A stretch of DNA of 64,000 nt from Chromera velia (taxonomy: Eukaryota > Sar > Chromeraceae). Location: assembly GCA_018398765.1 (NCBI GenBank), contig JAHBMJ010000995.1, positions 1 to 64,000 on the forward strand. Reading direction: 5' to 3'. This document shows positions 12,493 to 22,948 of the stretch, piece by piece. The notes beneath the pieces are model-generated. The model did not search any database. It was not told where the DNA came from and saw only the letters and a list, made by a program, of their open reading frames with translations. Positions within the stretch are counted from its first letter, which is position 1; each line of letters opens with the position of its first letter. The position numbers and the translations under genes are program-made.

Positions 12493-12531
<39 letters not shown>

Positions 12532-12692
12532 TGGCCCGGAAAGCGTAGCTGAGGGGCACTTACAAAGAGTTGAGGTGGGAGCGCGTGGATGAGCGCGAAT
12601 TTCGGATTGAAAAATCTGACGCACTCCGTGCGAATGGCCCGGAAAGCGTTGCTAGTGTGTGTGGCACTGTGTGCGTGCCTGCGTGCGTGTGT

Positions 12693-12729
<37 letters not shown>
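12370..12729. repeat. (GT)n array split by a duplicated 19-bp unit
   Basis: Two (GT)n tracts with TATG interruptions (about 12372-12530 and 12676-12728). Between them are two near-identical copies of TGGCCCGGAAAGCGT(A/T)GCT at 12532-12550 and 12635-12653. Confidence 0.9.
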
Positions 12730-12731
<2 letters not shown>

Positions 12732-13104
12732 CAGAAGACAATCCGAGTAAAGAGTAGGAGTAAAGAAAAGTGTTTCATAGTTTGAACTCCTAATGAGTTC
12801 AACAGAACGAGTCTTGTCTTTTGGTTGCAGCTTTATTCGTTCAGGTAATTAGCTGTCTAATTAAATCTTTTTACAAGGAAAGGAAAGGGAAAGGACCCGG
12901 TGCCGAACTCAACTCAATCCACTGGCACCCACCCATCACCTCTTCTCTTTCTGACCCATCGATAAAGTCACCCATGCACCCATGGACACAAACACGTCGG
13001 GGCATTGTCGGACTGATCCAGGCGGAAAACATTGAAGGTTCTGCAAAACTTAATTGCTTGAAAACTTAAAGAAAGAAAAGAGAGTCTTTCTTCAGCAGCT
13101 AGAC

Positions 13105-13175
13105 AGAAAGAAAGAAAGAAAGAAAGAACGAAAGAAAGGAAGGAAGGAAAGAAGGAAGGAAGGAAGGAAGAAGGA

Positions 13176-13207
<32 letters not shown>

Positions 13208-13216
13208 AAAAGAAAC
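13105..13216. repeat. (GAAA)n/(GGAA)n microsatellite
   Basis: About 110 bp of purine-only tetranucleotide repeats. Confidence 0.95.
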
Positions 13217-13391
13217 CTATAGAAACGATCAAAGAAGCATTACAAAGAAAGAGAAGATTAAAATAAAAGACAGATCGGCAAAAACACGCACCGCTCCATT
13301 TTCTCCTAACTCAACAAATTTCTTACACCCCCCCCTCTCTTTTTCTCGGCACCCCTCCAAGCGCTCTTGTCTGAGACTTCCGGAAGAAGAT

Positions 13392-15497
13392 TTACCCCAG
13401 AGGACTCGTCGCGGGACTCCTTCCCCCGTTCCCCCCCCTGAATGTGCCTGAGAGGAGAGGTCTCATGGGACTGTTATCTACCGTGGAGAGGTCAGAGGGA
13501 GTCATTGCTCGTGAATACGGATTTGCCTGCCTGTCCCCTGACCCTGTCTCTGGCGGGTTACTGGACACAGCAGGAACTGAGGTGAGGGTCCCCTCCTCTA
13601 ATCTCCTCAGAGAAGATGAGGCAGCAGGGGTCCTCCCTTCATTTTCGTCATCTTCCCTTTCTGCCGTCTCTGTTGTCGGGCTCCCGTCTCCTGACTGAGA
13701 CTCCGAATCCGAATCTTCAAAGATCTCCCCCGTGTCCTCCCACTCTTGAGACTCCCTTCCCGGTAAGGGTAACAACATTGGAGAGGAAAAAGAAGGGTCT
13801 GAAGGAAGGAGACTCGGACTTTCCTTCTGTCTGGAAGGAAGGATGCTCTTCCGTGGAAGCACAGACTTTCTTTTTGACGGCTTTCGAGTCAACAAAGTCG
13901 ACCTTCGGGCCTTTGCAAGTCGGGCGACGTTACTGCTCGTCGATGAGGCCCTGGCAATTGTTTGTGTGGAGAAAAGCACGGTCTTTCTCTTTTGGCTTCT
14001 AGGGACCTTCACCCTTCCCTTCTTCTTCTTCGCCCCCTTGTTTGCAGACTCCCCCCACTCACCAGTCCTCCACATCGTGTACAACCAAAAGAAAAAATCC
14101 GGGTGGCGCCACTCTATCGCTGCTCTCAATGTGCCCAACCCGGACAGGGACAGACACACCAACCGGACCCACCAGGCACACTGTGCCAACGCCTGTAACT
14201 GCCACCCCTTCTGAATGAGCAGCAGTCTCCCCGGAGCGCTGCCCAGAGTGGTGGAGACAGAGCCGGAGGCCCACCCGAGAACGGCAGGGGTGACAGGGGA
14301 GGGGTACCGGAAGAAAAAGGTGTATGCGCAGGAGGGGACAGAGCACAGACAGAGGAGCACAAATGCGAACACAAATCTGGCTCCTTCTGTCCGTGGTCCG
14401 GTACCGGTCACTGCATGCAGGGAAGGATAAAGGGGAGATGAAGGGAGCGAAGGAGCGAAACCTGAAGGTACAAAACAAGTGTCACCTTGAAAGCGCGTGC
14501 ATGCGCGCGCGCGCGCGCACACACACACACAGGTAGGGGAGTGGAAAGAGAAATTCAGAGACAGATAAAAAGAGAGAGTGCGAAAGAGGGAGATACAATC
14601 AATCTACGCATCGACAATAACATACATGCACGATATACTCGCAGAAACACGCATATATGAACATACGTCCATGCGCATACATACACCCACAGAAAATGCC
14701 CAGCACGTGCACTTATGTGGAGACACAAGCACAGAGATATTTACTCACAAAGTCCACCCCACAGAAAAAGAACCAACCGACTGACGAGCTGAGAACGCCA
14801 TGTAAAGTTTCTGGAGGACCTCAAAGAACTGCCACCCAATGTGGTAGGACACGGGGATGACGACCATGAGGAACCCCACGATGGTCATGTCTCTCTTCTT
14901 TACAATGATCCCCGCCTTCTCCAAATGCCGTTTGCTGCCGACTGTCTGCCTGAAGTTGCGAAGGTTCGTGAGTAGACGGAAGAGCATAAACAGTTCACAA
15001 ATCGCTAAGGAGGCCGCAGCGAAGACAAAGTCGAGGGCCATAAGCACATTGCTGCCCAATCCTAACAGAAGCGCTGCTGCGAAGCGGTACGACACTGCTT
15101 TCTTTACAAAGGGGATTATGTATGCGTTGGGTTGGCATTGGAACAGGACGAGGAGAAAGTTGCCAAAGAGGATTGACAACCAGATAAACCCTATGCGAAG
15201 ATTCATTGCCAGAAGGTTGGAGTATTTTGTGTCCGTTGCTGTGGGTGTCTGGCCAATGGAATTGTTCACGATCTTCCCCTGGATCACCACCAAAGCCACA
15301 AAGGCAGCCACATTGGCCGGCTGGAGAATGAATCCAACTTGGAGCTTCATCTGGGAAAGGTCAATTGAAGGAGTTTCGAGTGTGTAAGAAAGATACGATG
15401 TACCCGACGGTAGTGCGAAGAACTTCAATGGGAAAGAGTTCTCTCGACCGAAGTCTGCATACTCCAGGTCAAACTGCAGGCGAGCAGCTTCTGTCAC
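13392..15497 (-). CDS. Multi-pass membrane protein with Ser-rich basic/acidic tail (unrecognised family)
   Basis: Exon 15497-14749 begins at an acceptor-like AG (the first codon is GTG, so the true start is in an unseen exon further upstream) and ends at a strong GTGAGT donor. It encodes a short strand-rich segment and then four or five hydrophobic helices, for example around L-R-I-G-F-I-W-L-S-I-L-F-G-N-F and D-M-T-I-V-G-F-L-M-V-V-I-P-V. A second exon (from about 14480 or 14420 down to 13392) adds further hydrophobic segments (R-F-V-F-A-F-V-L-L-C-L-C; F-F-F-W-L-Y-T-M-W), a lysine-rich patch and a long Ser/Glu/Asp-rich tail. The TAA at 13392 is either the stop or part of a GTAAAT donor. The topology, a soluble segment followed by about seven helices, is loosely like GOST or Wntless-type membrane proteins, but I cannot assign a family. 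The exon 2 acceptor is uncertain. Confidence 0.6.
14503..14531. repeat. (CG)n(CA)n microsatellite
   Basis: Short alternating purine-pyrimidine tract inside the intron of the membrane-protein gene. Confidence 0.9.
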
Positions 15498-15737
15498 CTG
15501 ACTTGATTGTGCATGGACGACTGTCTGCTGTCGTGTTCATGCAGTTCGTCTTTTTGCAGCCTTCTTCTCATTCTCTTCGGATGCACATGTGGGGCTCGAT
15601 ATCTCCCTTTTTGACCTATATATACAGCAGCATCATGGCATGCACAGCTCGATCGCTGTTCCGACTATGCAGACTGTCGATCGCGCTAGCTCTCCCTTAA
15701 TTCTGACACCAAGTCAGACTTCTCGTGCACGCGAATG

Positions 15738-15835
15738 CTTGAATGGCATGCATGTATGCATGGAGCCGTCGACCATGCATGCATGCAGAGATCGTGCATT
15801 CATGCATGCATGCATGCTCATGCATGCATGCAGAT
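15738..15835. promoter_or_regulatory. TGCATGCA cluster upstream of divergent genes
   Basis: Within about 100 bp the word TGCATG or CATGCA occurs around ten times, often overlapping. TGCATGC is a known promoter motif in apicomplexans (an ApiAP2-type recognition word; in Toxoplasma it marks ribosomal-protein promoters). A regulatory role here is inferred from position between divergent genes. A plain simple repeat is the alternative. Confidence 0.35.
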
Positions 15836-16569
15836 CCACCTATTAGTATATATATTGAAATATTTATAGTATCAACACAAAGGAACAGAAAAGGAAAGAA
15901 AAAGCGGGAGAAGGGGAGATCAGTGGAGAAAGTGCTGATTAGTCTCTATTTTTATATTCCACCTTCACATCGAATCGATAGATCACCCGAACACATCCAG
16001 CAAGGCAAGGAGTGATTAAGAGTGCAAGGCTCTAGGCATGCAGGGACCTCAGCACATCTCGTAGGAAGGAATTTTTATGGCAGTTCTAGGTGTAGGCATA
16101 GGGACCATGCGGGATGCCTATGTAGAGCAACTAGGATTGATGGAAATACGAACCAAACCTATGCATACCAGACCAATACACGCCTGGAGAGGTGATAAGA
16201 AAATATATTATACCGCGCGGGCGCGACAAAAAAAGGAAAGGAAGAAAAGAAGGTTGAGAAAATGAGGGGCAGATTAATGGAGGGGGTCTCTTTGAAGTTG
16301 TTCTCTGCCGTCAAAGGGTAGCCTTTGCCAAGGGGACAAACTTTTAGAAAGTTTTTGCCCTGCCTCTCCCCTCTTTTCATTGTTCTCCAAATTCTACTCT
16401 ACCGCCGCTTAAGAAATAAGCCGCAGTAAAAGTGATCAATGAGCAGTATTCCTAGATTCAGAACAGACGGGACGAACCGGAACCTTTCAACAGACTAGGC
16501 TAGATCCGCCCCTCATACACGGGGACGCGGCATGCATAACAAAAACCTCAATCATCATTTGCATGCATG

Positions 16570-16597
16570 GTATATATATATATATATATATATATAT
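16570..16597. repeat. (TA)n microsatellite
   Basis: About 28 bp of TA repeats in the divergent intergenic region, followed shortly by a poly-A run. Confidence 0.95.
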
Positions 16598-17059
16598 CAC
16601 CAGTGTCCCAAAAAAAAAAAAATGGCATGCAATTTAATTGCAATACATGCAAAGCTCGATTGCCCCTATATATATATAGCTGTTCATGCATGCATTCGAA
16701 CATGCGAAACGCGCGCGCGGAGGCCTGGACGTATACCTCTGTATTGAAAAAAAGTTTGTGCACAAGAATTTGAAGTCACTGAAGTGTTCCTGAATCCTGA
16801 TCAGTGATCGACTCGATCAGTTGTGCAAGCTCGATCTATTCACAGAAAGGAGCTTATGTGGAGTGTACTCACACACAGATTGCTTCCCTCAAAGAATTAC
16901 ACTATGCAGAACGCGTAGGCATTGCAAGATATTCAGTCGAATCTCCTGACTGAGTTCAAGCAACTGTATGTGTTACACTCACCCAACACTCTTGCGACGT
17001 CCCAGAATCCGTCTTGTTGATTCGTTGTTTGACCGGACAAGCACTACTGAGACTTCATT

Positions 17060-19185
17060 ATGCAGCAATTCCTTTATTGTTCGATCTTCTTGTGCTGTTT
17101 TTCAACTGCCAGAAGCGCTTCTTCCCTCAGGGAAGCAGGCAAGAGAAAGTTAGAAGAATGCGATTGGAACAATACTATGCGAGTCGCTGAGCAAACTCTG
17201 GGACATCACGACCTCTCAAGAACGTGCAAAGCACTGGAACCAGTGTCAAATAACATCCACAAAGCAATCTGGATCTCTTTGAGCCCGAAAGAGGATGCAG
17301 ATTTGGTTTTTCCTTTCTACTTGCAGAATGGAAAGGCAGGCAACGGTCTTTCTCATGAAGGACTGACTGTTGTAGGCTTCACCTTGAGGAGAATTTTAGA
17401 GTTATACGAGGGTCCTGCACGTCTGACCACCCTTGATACACAAAACCACCCCTCTTTTTAGAAATTGGGAACTGATTGTACAGCTGGGTTGGACACACAG
17501 CCAAAAAGTACTGCAAATTGGCTGAGGAATCGTGTGAGATCCTTGGCAGGCTGTTAGAGAATGCTCGCTCAACCGTTGCAGCTCTCCATAGATGATGGCC
17601 TGCTCTCTGTCAAGATTGCAAGGGCCTTCATCAGTGCATTTACCACAACACTTGACTTTCTGCTCGTTGCAACAGAGAGCAGCAGCGCAAAAACAGAACT
17701 GACTTCTTCTGTCCCATCCCTCCTCCAAGATCTGCCAGAGGTCACTAATTCGATGATGATACACGCTCCTTCAAGCAGGAAGAGAAGGGGAGTCGTGACT
17801 GCGAAGAGTGCAGAGACTCCCGCGGTCCTGGAGGAGCCCTCATCCAGGGCACAGAGAAAGTGACCTTGTTCCGCAGACGTATCGGTCAGTTTTTCTTTTA
17901 GCGTATCCATCTCTCCTCATAGTAGATAAACCGCAATCGGAAGTGTGCGTTAACTCAGACGGTGGCGCTGCACAGCTCGATTTAGAGTCGTTTTGCTTCT
18001 CCGCTTTCGGAGTACACAAGAAATGACTTCTTTGTCATATTTGTAGACCCAAATACCCCTCTGCTATCTGTTGGTGCCTTAAGAGTATTTGTTTTCTCCA
18101 GATGGATGTCACAACGGAATTTTTTGCCTTCAGCTGGAAAATCGCATTCTTTGTCTCTCTTTTACAGCACGCGCTAAGAAACTGACAATAAAAGAAGTCC
18201 CTTCCCTTCCATTCTGAGTTGACGTGTCTCTCATTGTCCCCAACAGACAGACGTCCCCGTTTATAAGTTTGATGTGTGTCGAGCCGATCATATGAAGAAA
18301 GTGAAGAATAGAAGCAGAGATTAGGGCCTTCTTGATCCTTTCGCATAGTCATAGAATTGTACCTGCACAGCCCTGCTTTTGTGTCTTTGCAGGGTACTGT
18401 TCATGGAGGGATAGAAGAGTTGATAAACGGATCGGTCACGGATGAGAAAGTTGAAGTGATAAACACGTTTGACATGCCGGGTAAGGATGTGCCTGTTGCC
18501 GATGATTCGGTCCTTTCCTCTCTGGCCGATTCCCATTCTTTTCCCAACGTCAATTTGATGAGTACATCAATGGCTCAAGAACCATAATACTCGAAGGAGC
18601 ACCCGGTGAATGCAGACAAAAAGGCATTGAGTGGGGATGTTCCTGGTACAATGAAGGAGAAAAGGTCAGGCCACGAAGATGCAGGGGCCCATCTTGAGAC
18701 AGAAGAGAAAGAAGGAATTGTGTCAGGGGTTAGCAAGGAAAGGGGAATTGTCAAAACTCCATCAGAAGAGCATCCAGACAGCGCAAAACCCAGCTCTCGC
18801 AACTCATCCTCTTGTAATACCACTGCCGTGATTAAAGCGGGAGTCTCTGTCCGTTCCCAGATGAAGGATTCGCACTCAGTTGTATAGAAAGGGAAGTTGC
18901 AGTTTCAAAAGGGAGCAGTGAAAGAACGTGTGGGAAGGGGGATGCCTCAGCATCTCTCTCCTAGTCAGATTGCACACAGGACAAACGCACACCCCCAAAC
19001 AACCGCTGAAATGAATACCGACCTTCCCACACGCCAGATAGACGGGCCCCGACATGCCGGTGGGAATCTTGGTTCGTCCCTCTCGGGGACTGTAAGCGCT
19101 AACTTGGGTTCATTTGTGCCTCAAGCAAGCGAGGGGCCTCAGTCTGGGTATGAGGTGTTGGGTTCATCTTTGAACAGAGATTCAG
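17060..19185 (+). CDS. Probable 5' exons of the guanidino-kinase gene (unrecognised sequence)
   Basis: Coding-like pieces lie at about 17060-17461, 17484-17592, 17561-17884 and 18393-19185, on the same strand as and upstream of the kinase domain. The last ends at a donor (TTCAG/GTCAGT) whose phase matches the acceptor at 19627. The protein segments are hydrophilic with amphipathic helices (for example A-E-E-S-C-E-I-L-G-R-L-L-E around 17520); I recognise no domain. Stops at about 17459, 17861, 18585 and 18885 interrupt the frame. For 18585 and 18885, short phase-compatible introns can be drawn (for 18585, GTACAT...TGCAG, about 54 nt). The 17.4-17.9 kb part changes frame and may be decayed or mis-modelled. 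The first exon and start codon are not certain. Confidence 0.4.
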
Positions 19186-19286
19186 GTCAGTGTTTGAGCT
19201 TTCTTATGCTCTTTTCCTCTTTCTCACACAGTTCCGCTCTCGTTTCCCCAACCCATCCATTGTACCATACATTTACGCACAGACAC

Positions 19287-19322
19287 ACACACACACATAC
19301 ACACACACACACACACACACAT

Positions 19323-19382
<60 letters not shown>
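19287..19382. repeat. (CA)n(GA)n compound microsatellite
   Basis: Lies inside the intron 19186-19626 of the kinase gene. The intron is bounded by GTCAGT and a pyrimidine-rich TTTTCTGCAG. Confidence 0.95.
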
Positions 19383-19626
19383 TTGAGTGGGAGCGGACCA
19401 AGGAAGGAAACAACGCAGGGCGTCATGATACACAAAAAGGATCGTCATTGTGCCATGGGATGAAGAAGTCACTTCAAGATTTTCACCTCTGAGTCAAAAT
19501 AAACTAAATTAGGTACTCCAAGCAGAGAGACTCTCTCATTTGAACTTTGGTTTGTCCGTTCTAACCCTTCTTTTTATATTCTCTCATCATTTGCCACCTT
19601 CCTCTGCTCTTGCTTCTTTTCTGCAG

Positions 19627-22600
19627 TACGTACCACCACCACCCGAGCCACCACAAGTTCAACAACAGTCAAGAGCCACGCAGACCAATCAAAAGATTCA
19701 GAAGACGACGAAACACGATGAGAACGTGCAAAGGCAATCCAGGCAGCCCACATGTCATTGAGAACCACAAGCCTCGTGATGCCCCCAGGAGAAAAGCTCC
19801 GATACGATCCATCTGAGCACCGCCGTCCGTTTGTGGGGGGAGATGAGGGAGCTTGGTGTGCAGTCTGGTGCGATAACGGAGTGGTTTTTTATGTAGATGG
19901 TCCCATCAGCGCTCAGACATTCTGTGTCGGACAGTCAAAACTCTTTTTTGTCCCTCCTGCTTCCCCAAGACCGATAGGGAAGGACGGGACCCTTTCATTT
20001 GCCTCCTTTCTGGCATTTCCAATCTGTCTTCTTCTTTTGTCCGCACTCACCCTCCCAATGCTCCAAGAAACTAACCCAACAATGCTCGCAGATTCTAACC
20101 CAGAGTGTCCATCCTCCCTTCACTTACCGTCTTTGTTCCTCTTCCACCCAGAGCCTCCTGAGTCCACCTCAATCTACGCCCTGAAAGTCTGGAAGTCGCG
20201 CATTTCGCGAAGAAAGCGCAGAGCCATGAGGAGGCGTCTGTATCAGAAGAAGTCTGCCCTATCACCTTGTCGCATTCCCTCCCCTTCCATCCTCATGCCG
20301 CGATCGGTGCCCTCCTCCCCACACACCATGTCAATCAGGCATGATGAGGACACGGAGATGCAGGGTCCCTCTGACATTGCCCTTCCCCCCACTGCCCACC
20401 TGCTTGCCAATCAAGGGTCTGCAGATCTGTTTCTTATAGAAAGGTACCATGGCGCCTCTCCCCCTGACTCCCCTGCCGCCTCTTCAGTCTCCCCCCCAGA
20501 GCCAAATGCAGAAGCCAGCAGGGCGTGCAGAGAGGAAGTGAAGCGGCTGTCCCTCCAATTGTCTGATCTCCAGGAGGATGGGGGGGAAGTGTTTAACAAT
20601 TTGATAGCACAGTGGGATGCGCAAATCGCGAATCCCGAAGTGTTTCCCTCTTTCAAGTCCCTCCTACAAAAGCTGAAAGACATCCAGACAATCCAGATTT
20701 TGTATCAAGCGGAAAACAGACCTTCCTGGCTTGCACGGTTTTTCCTTCCTTCCCTCTTTTGGGCCCAGAGAGATCGGGAGAGTGCCGAAAATTATCTCCT
20801 CTGCTGGGATATGGTCCTGTTCGGAGGGGGGGGGGATGCATGATTGGTCTGTCTTCAGATGTCCTCAGGTACATAGAGACCTTTGCCCCCCTGATCCGAT
20901 TCTGTCACCAAGTCTCTGAGGAGACTGTCCAGCCCCCCGAAGATTTCCGCCCTCTTCCCACTGGTTTGCCGTCCCTCCAGCAATACAGCCAGAGGGTGTC
21001 CTTGAGAATCCGCGTGGCGCGGAATTTGAAGTGCTTTCCCCTTCCTTCCAGAATGTCTCTGGAAGACAGACTTTGTCTGCTCGCCTCTGTTCGGGAGGCC
21101 TTGAGAGAGACAGAAAGCGGGTCGTTCTTTACTCTCTCGGATTGTTCTGATGAAGAGAAAGATGTGCTCGTGAGAAAGAGAGTGCTCTTTCCCCCCCCTT
21201 CTAACTACTTTACGTCTGCCGGGATCAACCGCCACTGGCCAGAGGGCAGGGGGGGCTTAATCTCTGACGATGAGGTTGTACGTGTGTGGGTAGGAGAAGA
21301 GGATCACTTGAGGATCCAAGTGCTCTCTGACAGTGAGGATTTTCCGTCCCTTTTCTCTCGTCTCTCATCCGTTCTGAGTCAGCTAGAACACCGACTCTGC
21401 GACAAATTGACTGACCGACTGAATAGAGAGGGGGGCGGGGTGTTTGTATGGGAGAAGGAATTTGGCTTCATCACCTCCTGTCCCACAAATGTCAAGACTG
21501 GAATGCGTGCGTCAGTCCTGTGTGCCCTCCCTCTGTTCTCTCACTGTGTGACTCAATGGGCAAATTGTTTGGGACTTCAGGTCCGTGGAGCGAGGGGGGA
21601 GGCGAGTGGGGTAGGTTCCGATGGTGTCGTTGACCTCTCCCCACGACAGAGGTTTAGAATTTCGGAGAATGAGGTTCTCTGTTCCCTTGTCACCTCAGTG
21701 AGTCATCTGTTGTTTGCCCATCACCAGATGTAACAGAGAGTCCTTTCTGTCGTCCTGTGTGCCCAGCAGCTTCCAAGACTGTCATGGCAATCTGTCTCTG
21801 AGTGCGAATGCGGTTGCTTTATCTCGCAGACACAGGCACCTCTTCCTTCTTCTCACACGGTCTCTCCGAATTTGAAAGACGGTGCACACCTCCTCCCTGT
21901 CCACCTGTTTAGCAGCCAATCCGAAGAACAGCTCTCGGATGAAGGCGTTGATTCGGAGGGGCGTCTGCTGGAGGGAGAAGGAGGCTTGCCTCCTGACAGC
22001 GGGTCAGAAACGTCAGGCATCAGGGAGGGACAGGAAGAGGGTGAGGTTGGAGAGGGTTTCTCTGCCTATGCAGAGTCAGAGGAAAGTGTAAACAGGAGGA
22101 AAGGGGACGAAGGGGGAGCAGGAAGTGTTTCGTCTCTCATTGTCTCTGCAGACAGACAGTCACGTACAAGTGAGAGCAGAGAGAAAGAGAGAAAGGAGAA
22201 AGCAGGAAACGGTTTCCCTCTTGATGAGGCGTTAGATGCTGCATCCGGTATGATGAAAGAGAAAGAAGAGGGAGACGACTCAGACTGCTAGTTAGAGGCA
22301 CCAGTCAGTGGAGAAGAAGAAGAAAAGCAACATTTCTCAGTGATCATTCAGCCACCTCCTCACGCAGTTGCTTCTCTCCCCCGAAGTCGCGTTGCCTACC
22401 TTCCCTCCTATGGACATGCCCAGGCAGACCTCAGTAGCCACTCAGCACAGGCAGGGCACTCGGTCTTGGTGCTTCGAGCCGAGGAGGTTAAAATAGAGAA
22501 AGAGGGCAGACGGAGGATAAAAGAGCAGAGAGACAGACAGAGATCCCTCGAGCTTCTTGAAAAGAAGTGCAAAATTGAAGCGCTTCGTGCCTCAAAGAAA

Positions 22601-22948
22601 GTGAATGCCCAAATTCGGCAGATCTCTTCGTCTGTGGCGAAGGAGAAGAAGAAGCGAGAGAGACGGGAGGAGACAGAAAGGCTGAAGCAGGAGAGAGAAA
22701 GAAGGGAGTCCGCTGATCTAATGTCAAAACAGGCAAAGGTCGAGGATCTGCGTCAGCAAAGAAACGTACAGGTTCGACTCCGGAGAGAATCTCTGTCTGG
22801 AGGGCTGGGGGGTGCACGAATCTGAGCGGCTGGGTGCATGGACATCTCTCCACTGTCCAAACTGATTTCTGTTTCTTCTTCTGCAGATCTGCACAGTGTC
22901 TGTGCATGGTCCGAATCAGGAACGTACAATTGCACGTACTTAATTTAG
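19627..22948 (+). CDS. Multidomain protein with phosphagen (guanidino) kinase domain and coiled-coil tail
   Basis: Exons: 19627-21697, 21830-22247, 22341-22811 and 22887-22948 (TAG stop), each joined by GT-AG introns of matching phase. The kinase domain covers about 20640-21697. It shows the small-domain end (I-G-L-S-S-D...R-Y-I-E-T-F), the twin-arginine strand R-I-R-V-A-R, E-E-D-H-L-R, the C-P-T-N motif with the reactive-site cysteine followed by M-R-A-S, and R-G-A-R-G-E. These match arginine/creatine kinases, which move phosphate between ATP and a guanidino compound. The mobile loop reads R-G-E-A-S-G where arginine kinase has R-G-E-H-T-E, so the loop glutamate is missing. Before the kinase lie about 300 residues of basic and Pro/Ser-rich sequence. 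After it come an acidic segment and a long charged coiled coil (about 22490-22790). A run of ten G at 20826-20835 separates two frames that together match the family, implying a one-base difference there. Substrate cannot be assigned. Confidence 0.75.

Larger units (their letters stand above)
11586..13391. other. Intergenic region with AT-rich DNA and microsatellites
   Basis: Upstream of the hydrolase gene and downstream of the membrane-protein gene. It holds an AT-rich block (about 12020-12320), a long GT-rich array (about 12370-12730) and a GAAA/GGAA array (about 13105-13216). The short frames on either strand are repeat translations or lack coding character. The hydrolase promoter should lie near 11600-11900, but no clear element is visible. 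Confidence 0.6.
15498..17059. other. Divergent intergenic region rich in TGCATG
   Basis: It separates the minus-strand membrane-protein gene from the plus-strand kinase gene, so it should contain both promoters. TGCATGCA-type words are dense at 15738-15835 and recur at about 16035, 16530, 16562, 16625 and 16687. A (TA)n tract lies at 16570-16597. No coding stretch is convincing. Confidence 0.55.

Noticed and set aside
12323-12592. Cys/Val or Thr/His-rich small proteins over the GT array
   Set aside because: Pure translation of a dinucleotide repeat in both directions.
18874-18894. A 21-nt intron GTATAG...TTGCAG removing the TAG at 18885
   Set aside because: Introns this short are known only from special lineages. 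Other introns here are 50 nt or more, and alternatives of about 60 nt exist.
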